This document shows positions 17,698-27,439 of a stretch of 64,000 bases of DNA, in pieces. Origin of the DNA: Burkholderia savannae (GTDB lineage Bacteria; Pseudomonadota; Gammaproteobacteria; Burkholderiales; Burkholderiaceae); the NCBI RefSeq assembly GCF_001524445.2, contig NZ_CP013418.1, positions 1,488,001 through 1,552,000 on the forward strand, in the 5' to 3' direction. A model generated the notes under the pieces. The model worked only from the letters and a program-made list of their open reading frames with translations. It did not search any database and had not been told where the DNA came from. The stretch's first letter is position 1, and every line of letters begins with the position of its first letter. The translations under genes were made by a program, and so were the position numbers.

Positions 17698-19452
17698 TCA
17701 GAACGTTTCCCAGTCCGCGGTCGCGTCCGCCGCAGCCGCTGCGCGCGCAGCCGGAACGACGGGCGCGGCCGGGGCCGCCGACGGGGCCGGCTTCACGGCG
17801 TCGACCACGCGCACCGCATGCGCCGCGCGCGGCGCGGTCACCGTCGACGTCGACGTCGCGGACGCCGACGCGCTCCGTCGATGCGAAGCCGAATCCGCCG
17901 ACGCGCCGTCGAGCCGGAAAAACGCGACAGTCTGCTTCAGCTCGCGCCCCTGCTCTTCGAGCGAATGCGACGCGGCCGCCGCCTCCTCGACGAGCGCCGC
18001 GTTCTGCTGCGTGACCTGGTCCATCTGCGTGATCGCGAGATTCACCTGCTCGATGCCGCGGCTCTGCTCGGCCGACGCCGCCGCGATCTCGCCCATGATG
18101 TCGGTCACGCGCGCGACCGCCTGCGTGACTTCGGCCATCGTCTTGCCCGCTTCGCCCGCGAGCGCGGAGCCGTCGCGAATCTTCTGCACCGACGCGCTGA
18201 TCAGATCCTTGATTTCCTTCGCCGCGCTCGACGAGCGCTGCGCGAGGCTGCGCACTTCGCCCGCGACCACCGCGAAGCCGCGCCCTTGCTCGCCCGCGCG
18301 CGCCGCCTCGACGGCCGCGTTCAGCGCGAGGATGTTGGTCTGGAACGCGATCCCTTCGATGATGCCGATGATTTCGGCAATCTTCGACGAGCGCTCGCTG
18401 ATGTCGGTCATCGTGTCGACGACCTGGCCGACGACCGAACTGCCGCGCAGCGCGACGTCCGACGCATTGGACGCGAGCCCGCTCGCCTGCTGCGCGTTGT
18501 CCGCATTCTGCCGGACGGTCGACGTGAGCTCTTCCATGCTCGATGCGGTCTCCTGCAGCGAAGCCGCCTGCTCTTCGGTGCGCGACGACAGATCGAGGTT
18601 GCCGGCCGCGATCTGCCCGGAGGCGGTGGCGACCGCATCGCTGCCCATGCGCACGCGCTCGACGATGCCCTTCAGGCTGCCGTTCATGTCGGCGAGCGCT
18701 TTCAGCAACTGGCCCGTCTCGTCCTTCGACGTCGTGTCGATGCGCGTCGTGAGATCGCCGTCGGCGACGGTGCGCGCGAACTTCACCGCATCGCCCATCG
18801 GCTTCGTGATCGAGCGCGAGATCAGCACGCCGAGCCACAGCACGACCGCGAGCACGGCCGCCGCCGCGGACACCTCGAGCGTCACCGCGCGATCGATGAT
18901 GTCCTTCGCTTCGTTCGAGCCGGCCTGCCCGAGATCGGCGTTGAACGCGCGATGCGCGGCGAGCGCCGAGTCCATCTGCTTGGCGATCTCGATCATCCGC
19001 GTGCCCATCAGGTCGCCCGCCTCCTGCTTCTTGCCGTCGCGCGACAACGCGAGCACGTTGTCGCGCACCGCGTCGAGCTGACTCATCAGCGCGCGGTCGG
19101 TCGCGAGCATCTCCTTGTCCTTGTCATTGGACAGCAGCGGTTCGTACTTCGTGAACTGATCGTCGACGTTGCGCCGTTCCTGCGCGATCTTCTGTTCGAA
19201 ATCCTTCGCCTGATCGGCATTCGTCGAGAGCACGTGCTGATTCACGAGCAGCAGCATCGAATCGAATGCGCGCTGCGCGTCGTCGAGCACGACGAAGCTC
19301 GGCACCGTATTGACCGTCGAATAGCTGGCGGCCGTGTAGACGCGGCGGCTCTCGTAGATGCCGAAGCCGGTGATGGCGCACAAGGCGACGAGCGCGGCGA
19401 GAATCAGCACGATCAGCCGGGCGCCGATCTTCATGTCGTAAAAGAGTTTCAT
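17698..19452 (-). CDS. Methyl-accepting chemotaxis protein with C-terminal DWETF tether
   Basis: A 584-aa chemoreceptor. Membrane helix 1 lies at about residues 12-30, followed by a periplasmic four-helix-bundle-type domain of about 150 residues, helix 2 near 190-212, a HAMP domain ([20 protein letters not shown]), then a long signalling coiled coil with the hairpin tip [20 protein letters not shown]. The extreme C terminus is DWETF, resembling the NWETF pentapeptide that docks CheR and CheB, so this is probably a high-abundance receptor that can be adapted. A Pro/Ala/Ser-rich linker of about 60 residues joins it to the coil. Ligand is unknown. Nothing obvious links it to the copper operon upstream. 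Confidence 0.93.
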   Translation of the reverse strand: MKLFYDMKIGARLIVLILAALVALCAITGFGIYESRRVYTAASYSTVNTVPSFVVLDDAQRAFDSMLLLVNQHVLSTNADQAKDFEQKIAQERRNVDDQFTKYEPLLSNDKDKEMLATDRALMSQLDAVRDNVLALSRDGKKQEAGDLMGTRMIEIAKQMDSALAAHRAFNADLGQAGSNEAKDIIDRAVTLEVSAAAAVLAVVLWLGVLISRSITKPMGDAVKFARTVADGDLTTRIDTTSKDETGQLLKALADMNGSLKGIVERVRMGSDAVATASGQIAAGNLDLSSRTEEQAASLQETASSMEELTSTVRQNADNAQQASGLASNASDVALRGSSVVGQVVDTMTDISERSSKIAEIIGIIEGIAFQTNILALNAAVEAARAGEQGRGFAVVAGEVRSLAQRSSSAAKEIKDLISASVQKIRDGSALAGEAGKTMAEVTQAVARVTDIMGEIAAASAEQSRGIEQVNLAITQMDQVTQQNAALVEEAAAASHSLEEQGRELKQTVAFFRLDGASADSASHRRSASASATSTSTVTAPRAAHAVRVVDAVKPAPSAAPAAPVVPAARAAAAADATADWETF

Positions 19453-19744
19453 TTTTCAGGCGCGAGTAGCAGACGCGGGTAACTGTGGGGGCAACGATTC
19501 GGACAACTGCAAGACAGAGGCGCGTTCGACGACGGATGCCAATCGTGTGAAAATTGATCGTGCTTCCGTCATGCATTTGTATGGTTCGAACGCATTCTGC
19601 GCATAGCTATCCGACACCGTTAGCCCGGTATACGGCACGCGTGGGCATGTACTGAAGTGCTGCGCATCAGATTCGACGTCGATACGCGATCGACATCGAC
19701 ACGCGTGCCGCATCCGCGGCTTTTCGTCTACATTTTCAGGGCGT

Positions 19745-20692
19745 TCAGATCGTGCCCGGCAACGGGCTCGACGCGAGCACGGCGGCTGTCGCGAGCACGC
19801 CCATCAGCACCAGCGATTCGATCTGCAGCACGATGCCGAAGCGCCGCAATGGTCGGACGAATGCGTTCGATTTCGGCGAGGAGCCGTCGAGCGTCGTCAG
19901 CAGAGAAGGCATCTCGAAGAAGCGATTGTGTCCGCCGAGCGCCGCGGCGATCGCCACGAGCACGAGCTTCAGCAAGAGCACCTGCCCGTACGTCGAGCCG
20001 AACAGATTCGCGGCCGCGCCGACGCCCCGCCAGCCGTTGTACGCGCCCGTGCCGAACAGCACGACGAGTGCGAACGTCGCCGCATCGGACAGCGACTGCA
20101 CGAACGCCGCGCCGTTGCGCCGATCCGCGCCGGGCGCATCGGCGAGTTGCGGCACGACGACGTACGTCGCGATCGCCACGAGCCCGACCCACGCGCTGAT
20201 CGCGAGCAGATGCAGCCAGTCGACCCACACCGGCACGCTGAACAGCCCGGCGTCGACCGGATGTCCGCCGTTGCTGCGCGCGAGCGCGACGCCCGCGAGC
20301 ACGAACCACAGCGCGAACGGGAAACGGGCGTCGCCGCCGGACTTCGACAGCGACAGCCCGACGACCGCGAGCATCAGCACCGCGCTGACGAGCCATGCGT
20401 GGCCGTAGCCGGTTCCCACGAGCATCGAGCGGACGGCGGGCCACGCGTCCCACAGCGCCGATTCGCTCATCAGCGCGCAATGCACCCAGAACGCAAGCAC
20501 GCTCGACAGCAGCATGCCCACCGCCGCGATCCGCAGCGCGCAAATCAACCGGCGACTCACTTGCGCCTGCCAGGGCGACGCGCCGCGCGCGAGCCACTGA
20601 TCGCCGAGCAGCGCGCCGACGACGACCGCGAAGGCTGCGCTCTGCAACGCGACGCCGACCAGCCGCAACATGCCGAGGAAACCGTCGTTCAT
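19745..20692 (-). CDS. copD: Copper resistance protein CopD
   Basis: A 315-aa inner-membrane protein with about eight hydrophobic helices. It starts at 20692 with ATG overlapping the CopC stop (ATGA), so the two are coupled. SNGGHPVDAGLFSVPVWVDW and the WLHLLAISAWVGLV block contain the membrane histidines and the HLLA...WVG motif of the CopD family. CopD is thought to move copper across the inner membrane in partnership with periplasmic CopC. It is the last gene of the copper operon. No terminator with a T-run was identified after it. Confidence 0.9.
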   Translation of the reverse strand: MNDGFLGMLRLVGVALQSAAFAVVVGALLGDQWLARGASPWQAQVSRRLICALRIAAVGMLLSSVLAFWVHCALMSESALWDAWPAVRSMLVGTGYGHAWLVSAVLMLAVVGLSLSKSGGDARFPFALWFVLAGVALARSNGGHPVDAGLFSVPVWVDWLHLLAISAWVGLVAIATYVVVPQLADAPGADRRNGAAFVQSLSDAATFALVVLFGTGAYNGWRGVGAAANLFGSTYGQVLLLKLVLVAIAAALGGHNRFFEMPSLLTTLDGSSPKSNAFVRPLRRFGIVLQIESLVLMGVLATAAVLASSPLPGTI

Positions 20693-21078
20693 CACTTCAC
20701 CTTGAACACGTAGGAGCCCTTGGTTTTGTGCGCATCGGCCGTCATCACCGTCCACTGGACGGTGTACGCGCCCGGCGCGAGCTTCGGCACCGCGAGCGTC
20801 AGCACGCGCGGGTTCGCCGCGTCGACGCGCGCCTTCTCCGCCGCGACGGGCGCGCCGTTCGCATCGGCAACCTTCACCGTGCTGAACGTCGATTCGAGGC
20901 TTTCGTTGAACGTGAGCCGCAGCGCGTCGGGCGCCGCGTCGACGGTGCTGCCCGCCGCCGGCACGGCGCTCTCGAGCTTGCCGTGCGCGAGCGCGACGGC
21001 GGGCGCCGCGGCGGCGGAGATGACAGCGGCCGCGATCGCGGCGAATCGAAGCCGCGGCGGGTAAGTGAATCTCTTCAT
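20692..21078 (-). CDS. copC: Periplasmic copper-binding protein CopC
   Basis: A 128-aa secreted beta-sandwich protein. Residues 1-31 are a Sec signal peptide ending in AVALA, which would leave His as the first mature residue (HGKLESAVPAAG), the N-terminal Cu(II) ligand of the family. The later Asp/His in MTADAHKTKGSY complete the Cu(II) site. No Met-rich Cu(I) loop is present, so this is a Cu(II)-only variant. The start at 21078 is preferred over a frame extension to 21117 because the signal peptide begins there. Confidence 0.92.
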   Translation of the reverse strand: MKRFTYPPRLRFAAIAAAVISAAAAPAVALAHGKLESAVPAAGSTVDAAPDALRLTFNESLESTFSTVKVADANGAPVAAEKARVDAANPRVLTLAVPKLAPGAYTVQWTVMTADAHKTKGSYVFKVK

Positions 21079-21127
21079 GATTTCCAATCCTGAATAATCG
21101 TGGCGAAGCGGCGTCATACTTGTGCCG

Positions 21128-21475
21128 TCATTGCTTTTGCAGCTTCACGACGGTGAGCGCGCCGTTCACCTCTTCGGCGACAAAATCGATCTTGTCGCCG
21201 GTCTTCACCTGCGACAGCATCGCCGGGTCCTTGACCTTGAAGACCATCGTCATCGCGTCCATGCCGAGGTTCTCGAGCGGGCCGTGCTTGATCGTCAGCC
21301 TGCCCGCGGCAGCATCGATCTTCTTGATTTCGCCGTGCGACATGCCGGCGTTCGCGGCGCCCGCCCGCTGCGCGCCGCCCTGCATGTCCATCCCGCTCAT
21401 CTCGCCCGCCGCCTGCGCGGCGGCCGGAACGGCAAGCGCACATCCGATCGCGATCGTCGCCAATACGTTCTTCAT
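21128..21475 (-). CDS. CusF-like periplasmic copper chaperone
   Basis: A 115-aa protein with a signal peptide (residues 1-22, ending AAQAAG), a short Met/Gly-rich mature N terminus (GEMSGMDMQGG), and one CusF domain. The binding loop reads IKHGPLENLGMDAMTMVF; the ligands His and the two Met of MTM are kept. The position of the CusF Trp that caps the metal (NWPEMTM in E. coli) appears to be Met (GMDAMTM). This could change Cu(I) coordination and affinity. CusF delivers Cu(I) to an efflux system, but no CusA/CusB pump is seen in the window; the TolC-like protein upstream is the only efflux component. Confidence 0.88.
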   Translation of the reverse strand: MKNVLATIAIGCALAVPAAAQAAGEMSGMDMQGGAQRAGAANAGMSHGEIKKIDAAAGRLTIKHGPLENLGMDAMTMVFKVKDPAMLSQVKTGDKIDFVAEEVNGALTVVKLQKQ

Positions 21476-21538
21476 GGTGTCATCTCCTTCGTTGGGGGTG
21501 GAAAACGAACCGGACGCCGCCGCCCGGCCCGGTAAAAC

Positions 21539-22840
21539 TCAGTTGTCCGGCAATTCGCCGGTGTATTCGTACGCGACGGTTCCTTTCGGATGCCTGAACC
21601 AGCCCGGATCGCGGTAGTCGTTGCGGCCGAGACCCTGCCGAACCTTCACGACCGTGAACATCCCGCCCATCTCGAGCGGGCCGAACGGCCCGGTGCCCGT
21701 CATCATCGGCAGCGTGTTGTCGGGCAACGGCATTTCCATCCCGCCCATCGCGCCGCCCGTGCTGCCCATCGCCATGTAATCGGGCACGAGTTTGTTGATC
21801 CGCTTCGCGAGATCTTTTTGCGGCACGCCGATCAGGTTCGGCACCTGATGCCCCATCGCATTCATCGTGTGATGCGACTTGTGGCAATGAAACGCCCAGT
21901 CGCCCGGACGATCCGCGACGAATTCGATCGCGCGCATCTGGCCCACCGCGACGTCGACCGTGACCTCCGGCCAGCGCGCGGCGGGCGGAATCCAGCCGCC
22001 GTCGGTGCCCGCGACTTCGAATGCGTAGCCGTGCAGATGAATCGGATGATTGGTCATCGTCAGGTTGCCGAAACGAATCCGCACGCGGTCGCCCGCGCGC
22101 ACCGGCAGCGGATCGATGCCCGGGAACACGCGCGCGTTCCACGTCCACATGTTGAAGTCCGTCATCTCGTTCACGCGCGGCGTGAAGCTGCCGGGATCGA
22201 TGTCGTACGCGGACATCAGGAACACGAAATCGCGATCGACGGGCATCGCGCCGCGATCCTTCGGATGCACGATGAACGTGCCCATCATTCCCATCGCCAT
22301 CTGCACCATCTCGTCCGAATGCGGGTGGTACATGAACGTGCCGGGTTTCTCGAGCCGGAACTCGTAGACGAATGTCTTGCCGGGCGGAATGTGCGGCTGC
22401 GTGAGGCCGCCGACGCCGTCCATCCCGCACGGCAGCAGCATCCCGTGCCAGTGGACCGTCGTGTGCTCGGGCAGCTTGTTCGTGACGAACACGCGGACCT
22501 TGTCGCCTTCGACGGCCTCGATCGTCGGCCCCGGCGTCTGTCCGTTGTAGCCCCACAGATTCGCGTTCATCCCGGGCGCCAGTTCGCGCACGACGGGCTC
22601 CGCGATCAGATGAAATTCCTTCCAACCGTTCTTCATCCGCCATGGCAGCGTCCAGCCGTTCAGCGTGACGACGGGCGTGTACGGGCGGCCGTTCGGCGGC
22701 GCGAGCGGCGGCTGGGTCGCGGCCTTCGCCATCGTAGGCGCCTCCGGCAGCGACGCGGCGCCGGCCTTGCTGACGAGCGCCGCGCCCAGCAGCGCGGCTC
22801 CGGAGCCGCCGAGAAAAGTTCGACGTGACACCATCTTCAT
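21539..22840 (-). CDS. Periplasmic multicopper oxidase (CopA/CueO-like)
   Basis: A 433-aa protein with a Tat signal, SRRTFLGGSGAALLGAAL, for export in folded form. All four copper-ligand blocks are present in order: TTVHWHGMLLP, FMYHPHSDE, NHPIHLHGYAFE, and FHCHKSHHTMNAMGH. The last holds the type 1 site with the usual Cys and a downstream Met. Family members oxidise Cu(I) to Cu(II) in the periplasm. The C-terminal part has a Met-rich segment (MAMGSTGGAMGGMEM) that could bind extra Cu(I). The start at 22840 overlaps the stop of the TolC-like gene by ATGA, showing operon coupling. Confidence 0.93.
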   Translation of the reverse strand: MKMVSRRTFLGGSGAALLGAALVSKAGAASLPEAPTMAKAATQPPLAPPNGRPYTPVVTLNGWTLPWRMKNGWKEFHLIAEPVVRELAPGMNANLWGYNGQTPGPTIEAVEGDKVRVFVTNKLPEHTTVHWHGMLLPCGMDGVGGLTQPHIPPGKTFVYEFRLEKPGTFMYHPHSDEMVQMAMGMMGTFIVHPKDRGAMPVDRDFVFLMSAYDIDPGSFTPRVNEMTDFNMWTWNARVFPGIDPLPVRAGDRVRIRFGNLTMTNHPIHLHGYAFEVAGTDGGWIPPAARWPEVTVDVAVGQMRAIEFVADRPGDWAFHCHKSHHTMNAMGHQVPNLIGVPQKDLAKRINKLVPDYMAMGSTGGAMGGMEMPLPDNTLPMMTGTGPFGPLEMGGMFTVVKVRQGLGRNDYRDPGWFRHPKGTVAYEYTGELPDN

Positions 22841-24441
22841 TGACCTTCCGAATTCGTGGATGACGCGGGCGGCGCCGCGAGCGCGGGAGCTTGCCCCTGT
22901 GCGTGTGATGCGGGCGCGGGCGCGGCCGGCGCGGCGGACGATGCCGGCGCGACGGGCGCTGAAGCCGGCGATGCCGGCGCCGCGATCGCCGAAGCGGATG
23001 CCGACGACGAAGCCGACGAAGCGCGCCCGGCCGACGCCGCGGCGGGTGCGGCCGGTTGCGACTCGCCCGCCGCCTGCGCGCCGCGCGGCAAGCGCCCGCC
23101 CATCGCCTGCTGAAGATCGGTTTGCGCGAGCCAGTAGTCCTTCAGCGCTTCGATGTAGCCGTTCACCGCGCCGACCTGGTCGCGCGAGTCGGCAAGCAGC
23201 TCGAACACGCTGACGAGCATCCCGTTGTAGCGGAGCAGCATTTCGTCGGAGATCGTCTTGCGCAGCGGCACGATCTCGTCGCGGTAGTGCTTCGCGACGT
23301 CGTAGCGCGTCACGTAGGCCGCATACGATTCGCGCACTTCGGAGCGCGCATCGATCGCGGTCTGCGCGAGCCGGTTCGCCGATTGCAGGTAAGTCGCCTT
23401 CGCCCGCGCGACCTTCGCGCCGCCCCAGTCGAACAACGGAATCTCGACGCTGATCTCGTAACCGTGCTCGTGGCCCTTGTCGGTCTCGTAGTTGTCGAGG
23501 TAGCCGACTTCGAGCGCGTTGACGAAGCGCGTCGCCTGCGTGAGGCCGAGCGACGTCGCGACGCCCTGCGTCCTCAGCTTCGCTGCCTGGATGTCGAGGC
23601 GGTGCGCGATCGCGAAGCGCTCGACGCCGTCGAGTTGCGGCCGCTCGGCGGGCAGATCGGGCAAGCGATCGGGCAACTCGTACGCGGTCGACGCGCCCCA
23701 CAGGCCCATCGCGCGCGTGAGCTTCTCGCGCGCCGCGACCGCGCGCAGCCGCGCGCTCGCGAGTTGCGCGACCGAGTCCGCATAGAACGCCTGCTCGCGC
23801 GCATCGTCGAGCCGGCTGAAGTTGCCCGCCTGACGCATCCGGCGCGCAAGCTCCGCGCCGGCATCCGCCGAATCCGCGACCTGCTCCGCGTAGGCCGCCG
23901 CCTGCGCGGCCGCGACCGCTTCGACGTACGCGCGGCGCGCATTAGCCGCGACATTGAGCATCGCGTCGGCGGTCTCGAGCTTCGTCTGCTCGAAGCGCCG
24001 CCCCTCGATCCTCGTCGCGAGCGGCAGCGTCAGAATGCTCAGGACGCCCATCGAAAAGGTTCGGCCGATGCTCAAGTCGTTGCTCGAGTGCGTGCGGCTG
24101 AACGTGAAGCCCGGATTCGGCAGCCGGCCCGCCTGCACGAGATCGGCCTCGGACAGGCCGAGCTCCGCGTACGAAGCCTGCAGCCCGCGATTGTTCAGGA
24201 GCGCGATCTGTACCGCGTCGTCGATGCCGAGCGGCTTCGACAGCAGCGCCTGCGTGCGGCGCGCGGCCGCGTCGCGGTCGGCGTCGGTCTTCACCAGCGC
24301 CGCGTCTTTTCCGAGCCGATCGGAAGCCGCGGCCGAGACGGCGTCGAAGCCGCCGTCCTTCGAAAAGGTCGTGCAGCCCGCGGTGAACGCCAGCACCGCG
24401 GCCGCGGCGCCGATCCGCAGAGAAGTGAGGCGCGTCGTCAT
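22837..24441 (-). CDS. TolC/CusC-like outer membrane efflux lipoprotein
   Basis: A 534-aa outer-membrane factor. LAFTAGC at the end of the signal peptide is a lipobox, and two long repeats of the outer-membrane efflux family follow (about 65-245 and 260-450), rich in Ala/Leu/Gln heptads with LPNPGFTFSRT in the first barrel region. Such channels connect inner-membrane pumps to the outside. The last 80 or so residues (from about 450) are an unusual Ala/Ser/Pro tail, probably disordered. It overlaps the upstream His-rich gene and the downstream oxidase gene by ATGA. No matching membrane-fusion or RND genes are adjacent. Confidence 0.88.
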   Translation of the reverse strand: MTTRLTSLRIGAAAAVLAFTAGCTTFSKDGGFDAVSAAASDRLGKDAALVKTDADRDAAARRTQALLSKPLGIDDAVQIALLNNRGLQASYAELGLSEADLVQAGRLPNPGFTFSRTHSSNDLSIGRTFSMGVLSILTLPLATRIEGRRFEQTKLETADAMLNVAANARRAYVEAVAAAQAAAYAEQVADSADAGAELARRMRQAGNFSRLDDAREQAFYADSVAQLASARLRAVAAREKLTRAMGLWGASTAYELPDRLPDLPAERPQLDGVERFAIAHRLDIQAAKLRTQGVATSLGLTQATRFVNALEVGYLDNYETDKGHEHGYEISVEIPLFDWGGAKVARAKATYLQSANRLAQTAIDARSEVRESYAAYVTRYDVAKHYRDEIVPLRKTISDEMLLRYNGMLVSVFELLADSRDQVGAVNGYIEALKDYWLAQTDLQQAMGGRLPRGAQAAGESQPAAPAAASAGRASSASSSASASAIAAPASPASAPVAPASSAAPAAPAPASHAQGQAPALAAPPASSTNSEGQ

Positions 24442-24782
24442 TGGGCCGCCTCTTCGTGCATCGCACGATGGCCGCCATGGCCGTCGCTACCGCCGTGTCC
24501 TGCATGTCCTGCATGTCCTGCCTGTCCGGCTGCTGCGTCGTCACCCGCTCGGATGGGTTTCGCGGCCGCGCGGCGCGGCGGTTCGGCCACCGCGCGGTTC
24601 AATTGCTGCCAGGTCGGCCCGTCTTCGTCGCGGTAGCGGCGGTAGCCGTCGAGTGCGGACGGCGCCACGATCGCGGGCACCGACGCCGCGGCGTCCGCCG
24701 GGTCGGCGAACGTCGTCGTCGCGTGCACGAGCGCCGGCCATGCCGCCGACGCGCCGAGCAGCGCTGCGGAAATCTTTCGCAT
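24438..24782 (-). CDS. Small periplasmic His-rich protein of the copper operon
   Basis: A 114-aa protein with a signal peptide (about 1-22). The C-terminal third has the run AGHAGHAGHGGSDGHGGH, an obvious metal-binding tail, and is preceded by a short conserved-looking WQQLNRAVAEPP segment. I do not recognise a named family. Its coupled position before the TolC-like gene suggests a copper or zinc buffer that feeds the efflux or oxidase step (inference). Confidence 0.75.
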   Translation of the reverse strand: MRKISAALLGASAAWPALVHATTTFADPADAAASVPAIVAPSALDGYRRYRDEDGPTWQQLNRAVAEPPRRAAAKPIRAGDDAAAGQAGHAGHAGHGGSDGHGGHRAMHEEAAQ

Positions 24783-24875
24783 GAAATTGTCTCGTCGTCA
24801 GGCATCCCGGCGGCGCGCGTGCGCGCCGTCAGGACGAGTTTGCGTATCGCGGCAAGCGCGCCGCGACCCGAGGGA

Positions 24876-25274
24876 TCAGACGAGAGAGATTCGAGGCGGC
24901 CGTTCGATGCCGCCCGTCAGGAACGACACCGCGCCGGCGTCGTGAGGAAGGAAAAGCGCGATGCGCGTCGCGTCGAACGACGCCGACGCGACGGAGCCGG
25001 CCGGCAAGCCCGCGCCCACACAGCAAGATACGCAGGTCGCGCATGGGTGCGCGTGATGCGCGCCGCGCGGATCGGAGTGCCGATGATCGTCGGCGGCCAC
25101 GGCCGCGTCGTTCGCACCGTGACCGTTTTCCGCCGCGGCTTGCGGCAGATGGTGGGCAGGCGCGCCGCCGTCGCCGCGCGCGGGTTCGCAATTCATCGAG
25201 ACGGCCGCCAGCGACTGAACCGGGAGGCTCAGGGCCAACAGCACGATAACGAGGAGCTTGCGCCAATATGACAT
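24876..25274 (-). CDS. DUF2946-like periplasmic His/Cys protein, first gene of the copper operon
   Basis: A 132-aa protein with an N-terminal signal sequence (residues 1-24), a His-rich middle (DDHRHSDPRGAHHAHP), and CATCVSCC. The combination is typical of small DUF2946-type proteins found in copper loci. The start at 25274 is placed at the signal peptide; an in-frame ATG at 25292 is possible and neither has a strong ribosome binding site. Function is unknown; metal sensing or buffering in the periplasm is likely from the ligands. Confidence 0.7.
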   Translation of the reverse strand: MSYWRKLLVIVLLALSLPVQSLAAVSMNCEPARGDGGAPAHHLPQAAAENGHGANDAAVAADDHRHSDPRGAHHAHPCATCVSCCVGAGLPAGSVASASFDATRIALFLPHDAGAVSFLTGGIERPPRISLV

Positions 25275-25594
25275 AGGGGCGGAGTCTAACATGCGTCGAC
25301 GACGGCCGTAAGCGCTTTCTGCACGTCGAACGAAATGCGGCGGCGCGGCGCTGCCGCGCTGGCAGAGCCGGCCGGCGCTCGGCGGACGCAACGCAACGCA
25401 ACGCAACGCAACGCGGCGCGGCGCGGTGCAACTCGGCATCGGCACGGCTGACGAATCCGCGGATTCGCGCGCGCCCGCGGCACGCGCTGCGTCCTGCCCG
25501 AAAACGGCGACGAAACGAAAGCGAACAAAAGCGAACGAGGTCAAACGAGAGCGGGCGGGAACCGTTCGCGGCCGTCCGTGACGCCGCACCGCGC
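25275..25594. other. Upstream region of the copper operon with a pentanucleotide array
   Basis: Contains the ACGCA array at 25386-25414. No CueR-type or CopR-type palindrome could be picked out with confidence. No gene is supported. Confidence 0.45.
25386..25414. repeat. Tandem repeat (ACGCA)5
   Basis: Five full copies of ACGCA plus four bases, upstream of the copper operon and downstream of polX. Simple arrays of this kind are common and variable in the B. pseudomallei group. Confidence 0.9.
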
Positions 25595-27439
25595 TCAAGC
25601 CGGCGCGCGCCCGCCCTTCTTCGTGCGGTGCGCGTCGCCTTCGCCGGCACTTCGCTCGCGCTCGCCCGTCGAACGCTTCTCCGAGCCACGCGCCGCCGAC
25701 GCGGCGCGCCCGCCCATCGTCCGCGCGAGCAGCGGGCGCAACTGTGCGAGCGTGCGCGTGTTCAGCACCTGTGCCTTCGTAAGCCAGCCGCGGCGCGCCT
25801 GATCGACGCCGATTCCGAGATGGATCAGATCCTCGCGGCGATGCGCGTCCGAATCGATCGACACGAGCACGCCGGCCTGCGCCGCCTGCCTGCACCAGAC
25901 ATCGGCAAGATCCAGCCGCTGCGGCTGCGCGTTCAGCTCGAGATGGCAGCCGCGCGCGCGCGCATGCTCGATCACGCGGGCGAGATCGATGTCGTATGCG
26001 TCGCGCTCGCCGAGCAGCCGTCCCGACGGATGCGCGAGGATCGTGAAATATGGATGATCCATCGCGCGCAGCACCCGCTCAGTCTGCGCCGCGCGGGACA
26101 GATCGAAACGGCCGTGCACCGCGCCGACCACCAGGTCGAGCCGCGCGAGCACGTCGTCGGGCAGATCGAGACCGCCGTCCTCGAGGATGTCGACCTCGAT
26201 GCCCTTGAGCAGCACGACGCCGTCGAGCGTTTCGTTCAACCGATCGATTTCGTCGATTTGTCTCGCGAGGCGAGCGGCGTCGAGCCCGTGCGCGACGCCG
26301 AGCCGGTGCGAATGATCGGTGATCGCCAGATATTCGAGGCCGCGCCGGCTCGCCTCGAGCGCCATGTCCTTCAAGCCGTCGCGGCCGTCGGTCGCGCTCG
26401 TGTGCGCATGCAGATCGCCGCGCAGGTCCCGGCGCTCGACGAGATGCGGCAAGCGGCCTTCGCGAGCGGCTTCGATCTCGCCCTGGTTCTCGCGCAATTC
26501 GGGCGGCACCCACGCAAGGCCGATCGACGCGTAGACCGATTCCTCGGTCGCGCCCGCGATGCGCCGCTCGCCATGGAACACGCCGTATTCGTTGATCTTC
26601 AGATCGCGCGCCTGCGCGATGCGGCGCATCGCGATGTTGTGCGCCTTCGACCCGGTGAAGTAGACGAGCGCCGCGCCGAACGACGGCGGCGCGACGACGC
26701 GCAAGTCGACCTGAATTCCGCAGCGAAGCACGACGCTCGAGCGCGTGTCGCCGCTCGCGAGCACGCGCGCGACTTCGTCGTATTCGGCGAAGCGCGCCGA
26801 CACCTTCGCCGGATCGCTCGCGGTCACGAGAATGTCGAGATCGCCGACCGTCTCGCGCCTGCGGCGGAAGCTGCCGGCCGCAAGCGCCTCGCTCACGCCC
26901 GGCGTCTCGCGCAGATACGTGAGGAGCGGCGTCAGATACTGCGTCGCGAACGACAGCAGGAAGCGCTGCGACTTGCGCCGCAGCCGCGCGCCGGTCGCCT
27001 CCGCGATGTGCGCCTCGGTCTTCTCGCCGAAACCCGGCAGCCCGCGAATCTTGCCGTTCTCGGCGGCCGCCTTCAGTTGCTCGAGCGTCTCGACGTGCAG
27101 CGCGTCGTGCAGCGCACGCACGCGCTTCGCGCCGAGCCCCGGCACGCCGAGCAGCTCGACGATCGCGGGCGGCAACGCCTGGCGCAGTTGTTGCTGCAGC
27201 CCGCACGTGCCCGACGTCGCAATTTCTCGCAGCTTGGCGGCGAGATCGGGGCCGATCGTCGGAATGTCGTCGAGGTTCCGGCCCTCCGAGATCATCGTTC
27301 CGATGTCGCGACCGAGCCCGCCGACCGTGCGCGCCGCGTTCCGATAGGCGCGCACGCGAAACGGATTGGCTCCCTGTATCTCGAGCAGATCGGCGATCTC
27401 AGCAAAAACCGCCGCAAAATCGGCATTGTGGATCGGCAT
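25595..27439 (-). CDS. polX: PolX-type DNA polymerase/3'-5' exonuclease with PHP domain
   Basis: A 614-aa protein. The N-terminal 8-kDa domain with helix-hairpin-helix repeats (IPTIGPDLAAKL, VPGLGAKRVRAL, LPGFGEKTEAHI) is followed by a nucleotidyltransferase core with GSFRRRRETVGDLDILV, the GS...DxD pattern that binds metal and dNTP. The C-terminal PHP phosphoesterase has DLHAHTSATDG, ITDHS, LNAQP and SIDSDAH. Family-X bacterial enzymes fill short gaps in base-excision repair and have proofreading from the PHP part. The last 35 residues are basic and low complexity. It is convergent with no partner and appears monocistronic. Confidence 0.93.
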   Translation of the reverse strand: MPIHNADFAAVFAEIADLLEIQGANPFRVRAYRNAARTVGGLGRDIGTMISEGRNLDDIPTIGPDLAAKLREIATSGTCGLQQQLRQALPPAIVELLGVPGLGAKRVRALHDALHVETLEQLKAAAENGKIRGLPGFGEKTEAHIAEATGARLRRKSQRFLLSFATQYLTPLLTYLRETPGVSEALAAGSFRRRRETVGDLDILVTASDPAKVSARFAEYDEVARVLASGDTRSSVVLRCGIQVDLRVVAPPSFGAALVYFTGSKAHNIAMRRIAQARDLKINEYGVFHGERRIAGATEESVYASIGLAWVPPELRENQGEIEAAREGRLPHLVERRDLRGDLHAHTSATDGRDGLKDMALEASRRGLEYLAITDHSHRLGVAHGLDAARLARQIDEIDRLNETLDGVVLLKGIEVDILEDGGLDLPDDVLARLDLVVGAVHGRFDLSRAAQTERVLRAMDHPYFTILAHPSGRLLGERDAYDIDLARVIEHARARGCHLELNAQPQRLDLADVWCRQAAQAGVLVSIDSDAHRREDLIHLGIGVDQARRGWLTKAQVLNTRTLAQLRPLLARTMGGRAASAARGSEKRSTGERERSAGEGDAHRTKKGGRAPA

